In this document: positions 55,236 to 63,146 of the stretch, piece by piece | Position numbering within the stretch: position 1 is the first letter of the stretch | Layout: the number at the start of each line of letters is the position of its first letter | Source of the DNA: Saprospiraceae bacterium | GTDB taxonomy: Bacteria > Bacteroidota > Bacteroidia > Chitinophagales > Saprospiraceae | Direction of reading: 5' to 3' | Length of the DNA stretch: 64,000 nt | Assembly (NCBI GenBank): GCA_021738725.1 | Contig: JAIPBE010000013.1 | Span: 1 to 64,000 of the forward strand | Made by a program: the position numbers and the translations under genes | The notes under the pieces: model-generated | Told to the model about the DNA's origin: nothing | The model's database searches: none | What the model saw: only the letters and a program-made list of their open reading frames with translations

Positions 55236-56032
55236 ATACGAGCGGCATTAAATTTTCTTCTTTTTTAAAAGGATCACCCCTGAACATAAAAGACGTATTC
55301 CTGCTTTGCCTGTTCATGGGTTTGGTCCATGTGCCCCTTACTGCACAATCCAGTGGTGGAAATGAGGATGTGATCTATCTCGTCAATGGCAGTCAATATC
55401 GGGGGGAAGTTCTGGATTGGCAGGATGATGGGGCGGTACGTATTCGGACCTGGAGTGGACTGGAATTGGATATCCCAAAGGATATGATCAAAAAGGTCGT
55501 TCAAAAGAAGATAGCCCGCCAGGATCCCAGACAGACCCGGAGAGGTTGGTTCGGTACAGCAGGGATCGGGCTGGGATTTAATGACTCAGGTGTACTGGCA
55601 GAATTCGATGTGTCATGCGGGTATCGGTTTCATCGCATGGCCATGATGAGTATCGGCACAGGAGTGACTGCCCTGGATGTGGGAGTATATTCTCAGTTGA
55701 GGACGGTTCCCATCTTCCTGGAATGGCGGGCATACCCTTGGGTGCGACGTTTGTCACCGTATGTAGTCATTCGAAACGGAATCAGTTTTCCCGGGGAATC
55801 CGGAGGAGATAGTTGGTCGGAACGGGATTACCGCCCTTCCTATATGGGTATGGCTCTGGCTGGTCTGCAACTCGGTTCATTGGGGGAGGCCAGTTTTGTC
55901 CTGGAGGGGGGATATCAATTGGATATCATCAATAGCCGAATCAGCTGGACGGATTGGCAGGGCAATCCCTATTCCAACAAAAGAGAGCAGGTTTTTCAAA
56001 AATGGGTTTTCCGGATGGGTGTGATCTTTTGA
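55232..56032 (+). CDS. Outer-membrane beta-barrel-like protein coupled to the LVIVD lipoprotein
   Basis: 266 residues with a signal peptide (VFLLCLFMGLVHVPLTAQ). Residues about 45-95 form a small beta-domain (VIYLVNGSQYRGEVLDWQDDGAVRIRTWSG). The rest alternates aromatic/hydrophobic strands with GLGFNDSGVLAEFDVSCGYRFH, SIGTGVTALDVGVYS, ASFVLEGGYQLDIIN, ending in FRMGVIF, a barrel-type C-terminus. It overlaps the LVIVD lipoprotein gene by 4 bases and probably forms an outer-membrane complex with it. Confidence 0.8.
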   Translation: MNTSGIKFSSFLKGSPLNIKDVFLLCLFMGLVHVPLTAQSSGGNEDVIYLVNGSQYRGEVLDWQDDGAVRIRTWSGLELDIPKDMIKKVVQKKIARQDPRQTRRGWFGTAGIGLGFNDSGVLAEFDVSCGYRFHRMAMMSIGTGVTALDVGVYSQLRTVPIFLEWRAYPWVRRLSPYVVIRNGISFPGESGGDSWSERDYRPSYMGMALAGLQLGSLGEASFVLEGGYQLDIINSRISWTDWQGNPYSNKREQVFQKWVFRMGVIF

Positions 56033-56109
56033 CGCATCAGCGCATGCTTGCTCTTTTCCAAAGCACTCGTCTCCTCTTAACCTTCTCACTCATAACCGCA
56101 TAACCTCCT

Positions 56110-56538
56110 TCACCCTTCAAATCCATTGCTCCGATGGCTACCATCACAGAACGGTTTGTTGGCTGATCCGCCACAACGGCAGAAGGTGGTCTTCGGCCCT
56201 TTGGTGACCTCATTGCCATCGGCGTCGCAAACGGTGATCTCTCCGTGGACCATGAGTGGGCCATTCTTCAGGACCACTGCCTTGATGGCAGGAATGGCCG
56301 TTTCGACCGGTGCGATGGCCTCCGGTTGCACAGTATTCAGATAGGTGGACAAGGCTCCGGAAGGACAGGTCTTGACCTGGGCGATGATCGCCTCCGTAGT
56401 GGCTCCATCCGGGTTGATCCAGGGCTTTCTCTGATTGTCAAATACGTCGGGCAACCCCATCACACATTTGGCAGAATGGATGCACAGGTCAGGTTGCCAG
56501 ACAACCGTCACTTCTCCGTTGGTGTATTCTTTTTTCAT
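56110..56538 (-). CDS. (4Fe-4S) mono-cluster plus CDGSH iron-sulphur protein
   Basis: 142 residues, cytoplasmic. The N-terminal part matches the Fer4_19 family: DLCIHSAKCVMGLPDVFD and then KTCPSGALSTY. The C-terminal part has the CDGSH signature C-R-C-G-G-S-x(6)-C-D-G-S-H, three Cys and one His that bind a 2Fe-2S cluster. The fusion of the two is a known bacterial arrangement, likely an electron-transfer or redox-sensing protein. Divergent/convergent neighbours are unrelated. Confidence 0.92.
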   Translation of the reverse strand: MKKEYTNGEVTVVWQPDLCIHSAKCVMGLPDVFDNQRKPWINPDGATTEAIIAQVKTCPSGALSTYLNTVQPEAIAPVETAIPAIKAVVLKNGPLMVHGEITVCDADGNEVTKGPKTTFCRCGGSANKPFCDGSHRSNGFEG

Positions 56539-56898
56539 ATTTCCGAATTGTAACGCCTTATCAGGGCACTTTGTATTTTCTCCTCCACTCCTGATCTCCT
56601 CCAGGAATCTTCAACCCCTCCAGGGTTGGGAATGGGGTACACAGACATCCCCGGGTTTCACCATGGATGATGGAGCTGAAGGCTCCATCGTCCAGACGCA
56701 GCCCGGGGCTACTATCTTGAACCCCTCCAGGGTTCCTCCACTTTCGAAATAACCCCTTAACTCAATAACTCAATAACTTTCCTCATAACCTCATAACCTC
56801 ATAACCTCAAAACCTCCTCGACTCCTCGACTCCCTCCTGCGCCCCGAGTGTTCGGGGCTTTGGCGGGCAACGCCTCGCCTCCTCCACTCAAAACCAGC
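56539..56898. repeat. Short-word mosaic
   Basis: Contains the phrase ttcaacccctccagggttggg and a related one (56608-56628, 56718-56738), the cgaaataaccccttaactcaataac phrase (56745-56778), a cataacctcataacctc run (56783-56808) and a cctcgactcctcgactccc run. No gene is supported. Confidence 0.6.
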
Positions 56899-57303
56899 TC
56901 ACTCTTCCACAATCAGCTCTCCGGTCATCGGCACCTCTCCGCTGATCAATCGGGATACCGGGCACTTGCCGGCGATCTTGAGGAGGCGGCTCTTCTGATC
57001 CTCGTCGAAGTCGCCCTGGACGGTGATCTTGCGATGGATGCGGGGATGCCCGCCGGGTTCCGTGCCTTCGAGATGCAGGTCGACCTTCACTTCGCCCAGA
57101 TCCCACCCTTTATGGCGGGCATAGATCTGGAGGGTGATCGCGATACAGGCGCCCAGGCCACCCATCACGGATTCGGATGGGGTCGGGCCGGTATCCTGGC
57201 CGCCTTTGTCTACCGGTTCATCGACCAGCCACTGACTGTTTCCATTGTCAACAGTGCATTGAAAGTCTTCGTCTCCTAAAATCACCTGTACATCACGTGG
57301 CAT
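56899..57303 (-). CDS. OsmC/Ohr-like protein
   Basis: 134 residues from the ATG at 57303. It matches the OsmC superfamily: DTGPTPSESVMGGLGACIAITLQIYARHKG near the N-terminal third, with the conserved Cys in GACIAI, and KCPVSRLI, with the second Cys, near the C-terminus. OsmC/Ohr proteins detoxify organic peroxides using this Cys pair. Thiol peroxidase function is likely but not shown. Divergent from the membrane protein at 57333. Confidence 0.9.
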   Translation of the reverse strand: MPRDVQVILGDEDFQCTVDNGNSQWLVDEPVDKGGQDTGPTPSESVMGGLGACIAITLQIYARHKGWDLGEVKVDLHLEGTEPGGHPRIHRKITVQGDFDEDQKSRLLKIAGKCPVSRLISGEVPMTGELIVEE

Positions 57304-57332
57304 AACCGGGGTTTTGCGACAAATTACCAACT

Positions 57333-58151
57333 TTGTCCAAACTCACAAGGTTCTTGGACGTCATCCGCTGGTATATCGAAGTATTTCTTTTTCTGTTGGC
57401 CGGCGGAGTGATCTCCTACGGCCTGATCTCAGCCCTGGGCATGTGGATCATGGCCCGGCCCCGCACCCTGGCCATCCGCTTACTTTCGGTGTGTCTCATC
57501 CTCCTGTGCAGTGCCATCGCGCATGAGGCGATGTTACTGGGCGGGGGGTATGACCGGTTTCCCCAGTTTCGATTTCTTCCCGTATACATGACTCTGGCCG
57601 TTGGGCCCATGTTCTTCCACTACGTCAAAGCAAGGCTGTATCCGGGATTTCGACTGCGGAGAAAGGATATCAAGCACTTCCTGCCAGCGATCGGACAGAT
57701 CTCGGCATACCTGACCATGTGGTTGCAACGGACCTCCTTTCAGGATGACCTGTGGAACGGATTCTATCGGTATTATCTTCACCCGCTGGAGAACCTCTTT
57801 TTTGTGATCACCGGTTTGGCCTATCTGTTCTTTGCACATCGATTCATCAAGCATGAGATCGGGGTCCGGAAAAAGGATGAGGGCCTCCTCATCGCTCTTC
57901 GTCTCAAACGAACCACCAAGGTGATCGCGCTCTTTTTGGTGGTCTATGCCGCATACCTGGTGGATGATACGGTTCGGCGCCTGTTGCTCCTGAGGGCGCA
58001 AACGGACATGACCTGGCTGTCCTATGTCAGTTTCGCCGCGTTGCTGGGGATGCTGGTCTGGCTCTCCCTCTTTGCCTGGCTGAGTGAATTCTGGTGGCCG
58101 CGGAGACACAAGCTGAACATGGACCGTTTGAGGCACTATTTTCGGGATTGA
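57333..58151 (+). CDS. Membrane protein resembling the sensor half of AraC-type regulators
   Basis: 272 residues; the start is a TTG at 57333, the only choice that keeps the first membrane segment. About seven hydrophobic segments (EVFLFLLAGGVISYGLISALGMWI, TLAIRLLSVCLILLCSAIAHEAML, and so on) match the N-terminal membrane region of Bacteroidota AraC-family transcription regulators. It ends with LNMDRLRHYFRD and lacks the HTH domain that normally follows; the next 120 bases have no room for it. It may be a stand-alone membrane protein or a truncated regulator. No partner is visible. Confidence 0.7.
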   Translation: MSKLTRFLDVIRWYIEVFLFLLAGGVISYGLISALGMWIMARPRTLAIRLLSVCLILLCSAIAHEAMLLGGGYDRFPQFRFLPVYMTLAVGPMFFHYVKARLYPGFRLRRKDIKHFLPAIGQISAYLTMWLQRTSFQDDLWNGFYRYYLHPLENLFFVITGLAYLFFAHRFIKHEIGVRKKDEGLLIALRLKRTTKVIALFLVVYAAYLVDDTVRRLLLLRAQTDMTWLSYVSFAALLGMLVWLSLFAWLSEFWWPRRHKLNMDRLRHYFRD

Positions 58152-58273
58152 CAGAAACATTCTGAGTCTTCGCGATCACATTTTATTCTACCCTGGGTTC
58201 CCAGGCTCATCATTCCAGCAGATCTGGGATTTCCACTTTGTGATGTATTTTAAAGGGATCAAACACCCCTGCC

Positions 58274-60472
58274 ATGAAAAAGACATCAAGCAGCCCGCTT
58301 TCTTTCTTGCTCATTGGGACCATGGTCCTGTGTTGTTCCCGGATCGGATTTTCTCAGACAGACATTGACGCCTGGTACGCCGACGGGCAAGTCTGGATCA
58401 CCTGGATGAGTGCAGAACCACATCCGGAAACCATGGCCATCTATAAGCATGACCAGCCGTTTCTTTCAGCTGCAGAATCTAGCCTGATCGGACGGCCATT
58501 CCACTATGAATATCTGCCCGGGACATTTGTGTTGCAAACAGGCAATTCCGCCTTTACCTACACCATTCCAGGACCGGATGGTCAACCTTATACACTGGCA
58601 GAAGGGCAAGCTCTTTTTGTCGAGACAGTTACTGAACCGGGTGCAGCTTGGTACGCAGTTTTACCCTGGGGAACAACAGATGTGATTCCGGGTGTAAATA
58701 GAACCTCTATGGCTGTCAATACCGTTTATGATCCAATCAACGAACCGGTCACATGTCATTTGCAATTGTCCCAAAAGCTACCCGGTGGGTATACATCCAA
58801 CTGGTTCGCACTGTGGCAGCTCGGTCGACAGGATGAGAATGCTGGTCGCCCCGATTTTCCTGTGATGGCCAATGCGTATAAAAATGGTACACCTGCCATG
58901 TTCATCGTCAGTGAAGCGATCGGGATGGATACGACAAATGGACAGACCATCCCGGCAACTCACTGGTTCCACGGTGGGGGAGGTGAGGCGGCCAATTATC
59001 TGCCTTTCAAATCCAAACAGTTCAATATTGCCCCACAACAGGGCATTCTGGTCGCCCACAATGACGATTTTCCGCATTTGGTTATGATGGACGGTAATCC
59101 GGTATTCAGCGCCAGTCGGACGGCCTGGTTTGGGTATGTACGCAACTACGATCCTTTTCAGGCAGACTTTATGGCGGGCCCGGGCGATACGGTTATCAAT
59201 TATACACAGCGGCGCATTCTCTGGATCGGAAAATGGCTGGTGGATCACTATCGCGTCGACCCGCATCGTATCGCCATTCAAGGATATAGTATGGGAAGTG
59301 GAGGGGTTGGCGCTTTGGCGAAGACCTTCCCTCAGCTGTTTTCCACGGTGTGCAGTTTCAATAATGGATATCGCCGGGTCAATGAGGAGACGCTGACCCA
59401 GTTTCAGGGAACTGTGGAGAACAACTTGCCTACCAACCTGATAGGCCCGGATGGCTTACCCGTAAAGATGAATTCGGTCATGGATCTCAATACACCTATT
59501 TCGCCTTTCAGAGATTGGCCGATCTACAGAGTATGGGCTGGCAAGCAGGATATAAATGATCGGATGCACTGGGGCCCGGATCTGGTTTCGCAATACCGGA
59601 TGGCGGACAGTATTGGTCAGGGTATCCAGATCTCCTGGGATGAACGTTTACATACGTACCCCGTCCTCAATCAACACTGGATAGAAGGGGAGGCAGCTGA
59701 TCAACAAACCTTGCTGGATGATGTGGCGACACAGGAGCTTTTTCGGTCGAACGAATCATTTCCCGCCTTCTTCCATCACCAGCAGGATGCGCAAAACAGA
59801 GATCCAGGCATCGGAATGCAGGGGATAGATACCGGCGATGGAGATAATTGGGGGACCTGGGGAGGCTACCATCGATGGGATCTACTGGATGTAACAGATC
59901 AGCCAGACAGCTGGGCTATAACAGCCTGGCTTGCCGGCAATGCTGCTTTTGCTAATGACAACTGTCCAGTGTTGTCCCTGACATCGGATATGGCCATTCG
60001 ACGGCCACAGAATTTTACACCTGCATCGGGGACAATGGTGCATTGGTCTGTGACAGACATTTCTATGGGTTCAATCTTACAATCCGGAAACAGCATTGTG
60101 CATCCAAATGGTCTGGTGGTTCTTCCACAGGTCACCCTTTTCAGGGACGATATCCGGCGCGTCCGAATCGAGGTGCAAACGATGATGAGTGCGGTGGATT
60201 CTGAAACAGGGGCGAGTTCAATAACGGGTGTGGTGTGGCCCAACCCGGCGCATACCCAAGCCGACTTGCGTATTGTCTCTTCCCGATCTGGAAGTGGCAT
60301 CCTTCAAATCACAGATCTTGCCGGATCAGTGGTTCGGTCAAAGGAATGGAGTATTCAATCAGGGGAGCAGTCTATCCCACTGGATATCGGCGGCCTTCTT
60401 GCCGGGTGGTATATGGTCCGAATGATTCAGTCCGAATCCTCATCTGTTTGGCCATTGATGCTTGTTAACTGA
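58274..60472 (+). CDS. Secreted alpha/beta hydrolase with T9SS sorting domain
   Basis: 732 residues. Signal peptide (TMVLCCSRIGFSQ). An alpha/beta-hydrolase core sits near residue 325-370, with RIAIQGYSMGSGG (nucleophile Ser about 339, G-x-S-x-G) and FSTVCSFNNGYRR. Similar sequences are annotated as poly(3-hydroxybutyrate) depolymerase/esterases, but no substrate motif is clear here. The C-terminus (VWPNPAHTQADLRIVSSR... IPLDIGGLLAGWYMVRMIQ) is a T9SS type A sorting domain. Secreted enzyme or binding protein. Confidence 0.83.
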   Translation: MKKTSSSPLSFLLIGTMVLCCSRIGFSQTDIDAWYADGQVWITWMSAEPHPETMAIYKHDQPFLSAAESSLIGRPFHYEYLPGTFVLQTGNSAFTYTIPGPDGQPYTLAEGQALFVETVTEPGAAWYAVLPWGTTDVIPGVNRTSMAVNTVYDPINEPVTCHLQLSQKLPGGYTSNWFALWQLGRQDENAGRPDFPVMANAYKNGTPAMFIVSEAIGMDTTNGQTIPATHWFHGGGGEAANYLPFKSKQFNIAPQQGILVAHNDDFPHLVMMDGNPVFSASRTAWFGYVRNYDPFQADFMAGPGDTVINYTQRRILWIGKWLVDHYRVDPHRIAIQGYSMGSGGVGALAKTFPQLFSTVCSFNNGYRRVNEETLTQFQGTVENNLPTNLIGPDGLPVKMNSVMDLNTPISPFRDWPIYRVWAGKQDINDRMHWGPDLVSQYRMADSIGQGIQISWDERLHTYPVLNQHWIEGEAADQQTLLDDVATQELFRSNESFPAFFHHQQDAQNRDPGIGMQGIDTGDGDNWGTWGGYHRWDLLDVTDQPDSWAITAWLAGNAAFANDNCPVLSLTSDMAIRRPQNFTPASGTMVHWSVTDISMGSILQSGNSIVHPNGLVVLPQVTLFRDDIRRVRIEVQTMMSAVDSETGASSITGVVWPNPAHTQADLRIVSSRSGSGILQITDLAGSVVRSKEWSIQSGEQSIPLDIGGLLAGWYMVRMIQSESSSVWPLMLVN

Positions 60473-60576
60473 TGACGACAACTTGTATTTTTATTTCTGA
60501 GGCATCCCACAGGAAGCATGATAGACCGTCGTTTTGACAAACGATGTATTCAGTCCTCTGACGCTCACAGGTTGGC

Positions 60577-62796
60577 TCAAAACGAATAACTGATGACTCC
60601 TTTTAAAAAGAAAGGCGTACCCGGAGTGAAATGGATCTCCTCGACCGGGGCCATTTCCTTTTCCAATCTGGAGGTGGTGGCAAACTGGGTCTCATTCCAG
60701 GAGGTATTGAGTAGATTCTGAACTTGAAGGCCGAACTCCAGGTTGCGCCATGTAGCACCCAGATGGGCATCCACCACGGTATACCCCAGAGCCGTTAGGC
60801 TGGCATCCTCGACGGCTGGTCTGTCCTGGATGTGGCAGACCTTGAGCCCGGCGGTGATGCCGTTGGGAAGCTGGATGGAAAGCCCACCACTCAATACCAG
60901 ATTCGGCGCCAGCGGAATATAGTTGCGGCCCTCAGGATCATCCAGCGACCGGGCATGTGCATATGTCGCATCCAGATAAGAATACAACCAGGGGAGAGGC
61001 TGGAATCGCAGACTCAGGTCAAGCCCTTGCCTCCTTGTTTGCCCACTGGGTTCGACAATTCCTTCATCGCCGACATAGACGAATTCCTGCTCCAGATCGA
61101 GCTGCCAGATCGCTGCATGGATCATCAGGCTGGAAACCGGTTTCCAGATCAGCCCCAGATCAGCGCCCCAGGCAGCCGGCAGAGAAGATCGACCGTTTTG
61201 TGCCACAGCGGCTCTGGAATCATTCGAATGGAACCCTTTTCCCGTTTTGAGATAGAATTGTAGAGTGGGATTGGCATGATATAGCACATTGAACTTTGGA
61301 CTGAGGATCAGGCTGGTGGCAGTATTTTGAGCATAGGTACTGGACAGGGCATCCACGTAATGAAAGTCAAATGCATCCAGCCTCACTCCCGGGTGAAAAG
61401 TCCATTTTCCAAATCGGAAAGTCGGGTGGATAAAACCTCCAAACGAAGTTTCCTGAATGTCTCCCAGCCGCAGTCGTTCCAGCGTTGCTTTCCGGTTTGC
61501 CGTGTGGGAGAGTTCATTGTTGTGGCTGTAGTCATATCTCAGGTTGATCCCGGCTTCCAGGGTACCCTCCATGCTGCCCAGATCAAAGGTGTGAAACACT
61601 TCACTGGTGAACCCGAACAGGTCTCGGTCTTCATGTTGCCTGATCTGATCCCCATGCACCGGATCGTTCAGGAAAAAGGTAAAATTGGAAAACAGCTCAA
61701 AGGCATATCGACTGAAATAGATCGAATTCTTGATGAGGGTTTGATCATCCATTTGGCGATCGTAGGAAAGTTGCAGATTGGTTCGGGAAGTTTGGCCTCC
61801 TTCGGTATCATCAATGGCACCAAAACGGGTGATGGTCCCATCATCGACGGCTCGTTGGGGGATCTGACCGGAGGCATTCCACTGGCTGGTGAAATGAGAG
61901 GCCAGAATGCTCATGTGATCTCGTTGTGTCCATCGTCCGGTGTATTTCCCCATCAGGTTGATCCGGCTGAAGTCCTGGGGACTTTCATAAAGGCCATCGT
62001 TGCTCAGGAATTCTGAAGCGACATACGCTTTGTGGCGATCGGTGTGCGCCAGGTTGAACATGCCGAGCAGGCGACGTTGCTGAAATTGGCCCACTTCCAG
62101 CTTGACCAGGCTGTTATCCAGCGCATTTTTGGTGGAGAAATCAACAAATCCTGCGGTGTTGAAATTGCCCTTATCGCCGTAGTATGGTCCTTTGCCAAAA
62201 TCGATCTTGTCAATGGTCTCGGGGATCAGGAAGTGAAGGTCGGCATATCCATGACCGTGGGCATGGGACACCATGTTGACGGGCATCCCATCTGCGGAAA
62301 TGAGGATATCTGTTCCGTGATCGAGATCGAATCCACGCAAAAACATTTGTTCTGCTTTGCCACCGCCGGCATGCTGCCCGATCACCAGTCCTGGCACGAG
62401 GCGGAGAATGTCTTGTGAAGAATTGACTGGATTCAGGCGGATATCCATATCTGCCATCACATGCAACGCATTGATCTGAGGCAATATGACCACCTCATTG
62501 AGTGAAAAAGTCCGCTCTTGCAATTGGATCTCCAGGGGTTGAGAAGATGTGACGATCACCCACTTCTGCTCGTATCCGAGCATGACTATTTGCAGTGAAT
62601 CGCCCAGCAGGGTCTCGGCCAATTGAAAGGTGCCGGCAGGATCGCTGTGGGTGTGTTCGCTGGTCCGGGTATTGTAGACAAGTGCTTCCTGTACAGGAGA
62701 CCGATCGGCATCCAGGATAAGCCCTTCGACGGTTTGAGCAGTTAGTATATTGCACATAAACAGGGCAGTCAGGGTCAGAAGTCTAGAGAATTGCAT
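60577..62796 (-). CDS. TonB-dependent outer-membrane receptor
   Basis: 739 residues from the ATG at 62796 (MQFSRLL), with a signal peptide (LTLTALFMCNILTAQ). It continues with a CarboxypepD_reg domain (about 20-95), then a plug (SQDILRLVPGLVIGQHAGGGKAEQMFLRGFDLDHGTDILISADGMPVNMVSHAHGHGYADLHFLIPE) and a 22-strand-type barrel. It ends in GVISYSF, a beta-strand with a terminal Phe. The plug has a dense His cluster (HAHGHGYADLHF), seen in a subgroup of Bacteroidota receptors, that may concern metal. TonB boxes are not evident. Confidence 0.88.
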   Translation of the reverse strand: MQFSRLLTLTALFMCNILTAQTVEGLILDADRSPVQEALVYNTRTSEHTHSDPAGTFQLAETLLGDSLQIVMLGYEQKWVIVTSSQPLEIQLQERTFSLNEVVILPQINALHVMADMDIRLNPVNSSQDILRLVPGLVIGQHAGGGKAEQMFLRGFDLDHGTDILISADGMPVNMVSHAHGHGYADLHFLIPETIDKIDFGKGPYYGDKGNFNTAGFVDFSTKNALDNSLVKLEVGQFQQRRLLGMFNLAHTDRHKAYVASEFLSNDGLYESPQDFSRINLMGKYTGRWTQRDHMSILASHFTSQWNASGQIPQRAVDDGTITRFGAIDDTEGGQTSRTNLQLSYDRQMDDQTLIKNSIYFSRYAFELFSNFTFFLNDPVHGDQIRQHEDRDLFGFTSEVFHTFDLGSMEGTLEAGINLRYDYSHNNELSHTANRKATLERLRLGDIQETSFGGFIHPTFRFGKWTFHPGVRLDAFDFHYVDALSSTYAQNTATSLILSPKFNVLYHANPTLQFYLKTGKGFHSNDSRAAVAQNGRSSLPAAWGADLGLIWKPVSSLMIHAAIWQLDLEQEFVYVGDEGIVEPSGQTRRQGLDLSLRFQPLPWLYSYLDATYAHARSLDDPEGRNYIPLAPNLVLSGGLSIQLPNGITAGLKVCHIQDRPAVEDASLTALGYTVVDAHLGATWRNLEFGLQVQNLLNTSWNETQFATTSRLEKEMAPVEEIHFTPGTPFFLKGVISYSF

Positions 62797-62802
62797 GGAC
62801 AC

Positions 62803-63146
62803 AAGAGTTATATCGAAATGGAAGCTTTGGCTGAACCAGTTTCAGCGCACCGGCACAATCATTTTGTCTGCCAGTGATGAAGCCCGATCAGGATGGTCAG
62901 CTGTATCTACGACCGGAAGAGAGGAATTGGATTGTCAACCCTCCATTTTTCTGCAAAATGTGTCGAATGGATCGCCTGTCACTCCATTCAGGCGCGTTAC
63001 TTGGAGAATCGATGGTGGAGGATACACCTGATATCAGGATGGTTGCATTCCGAGGCAGGTGTAATATGCCGTTTATACCCTTTAAGTACCCTTTAAGTAC
63101 CCTTTAAGTACGCTTCAGATCCCAACCAGAAACAGGGATCCAACAA
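62803..63146. promoter_or_regulatory. Upstream region of the receptor with 11-bp direct repeats
   Basis: Three perfect tandem copies of taccctttaag at 63076-63086, 63087-63097 and 63098-63108, one per helical turn. They lie about 280 bases upstream of the receptor start (minus strand). Such iteron-like repeats often bind a regulator. No gene is supported in the gap. Confidence 0.5.
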
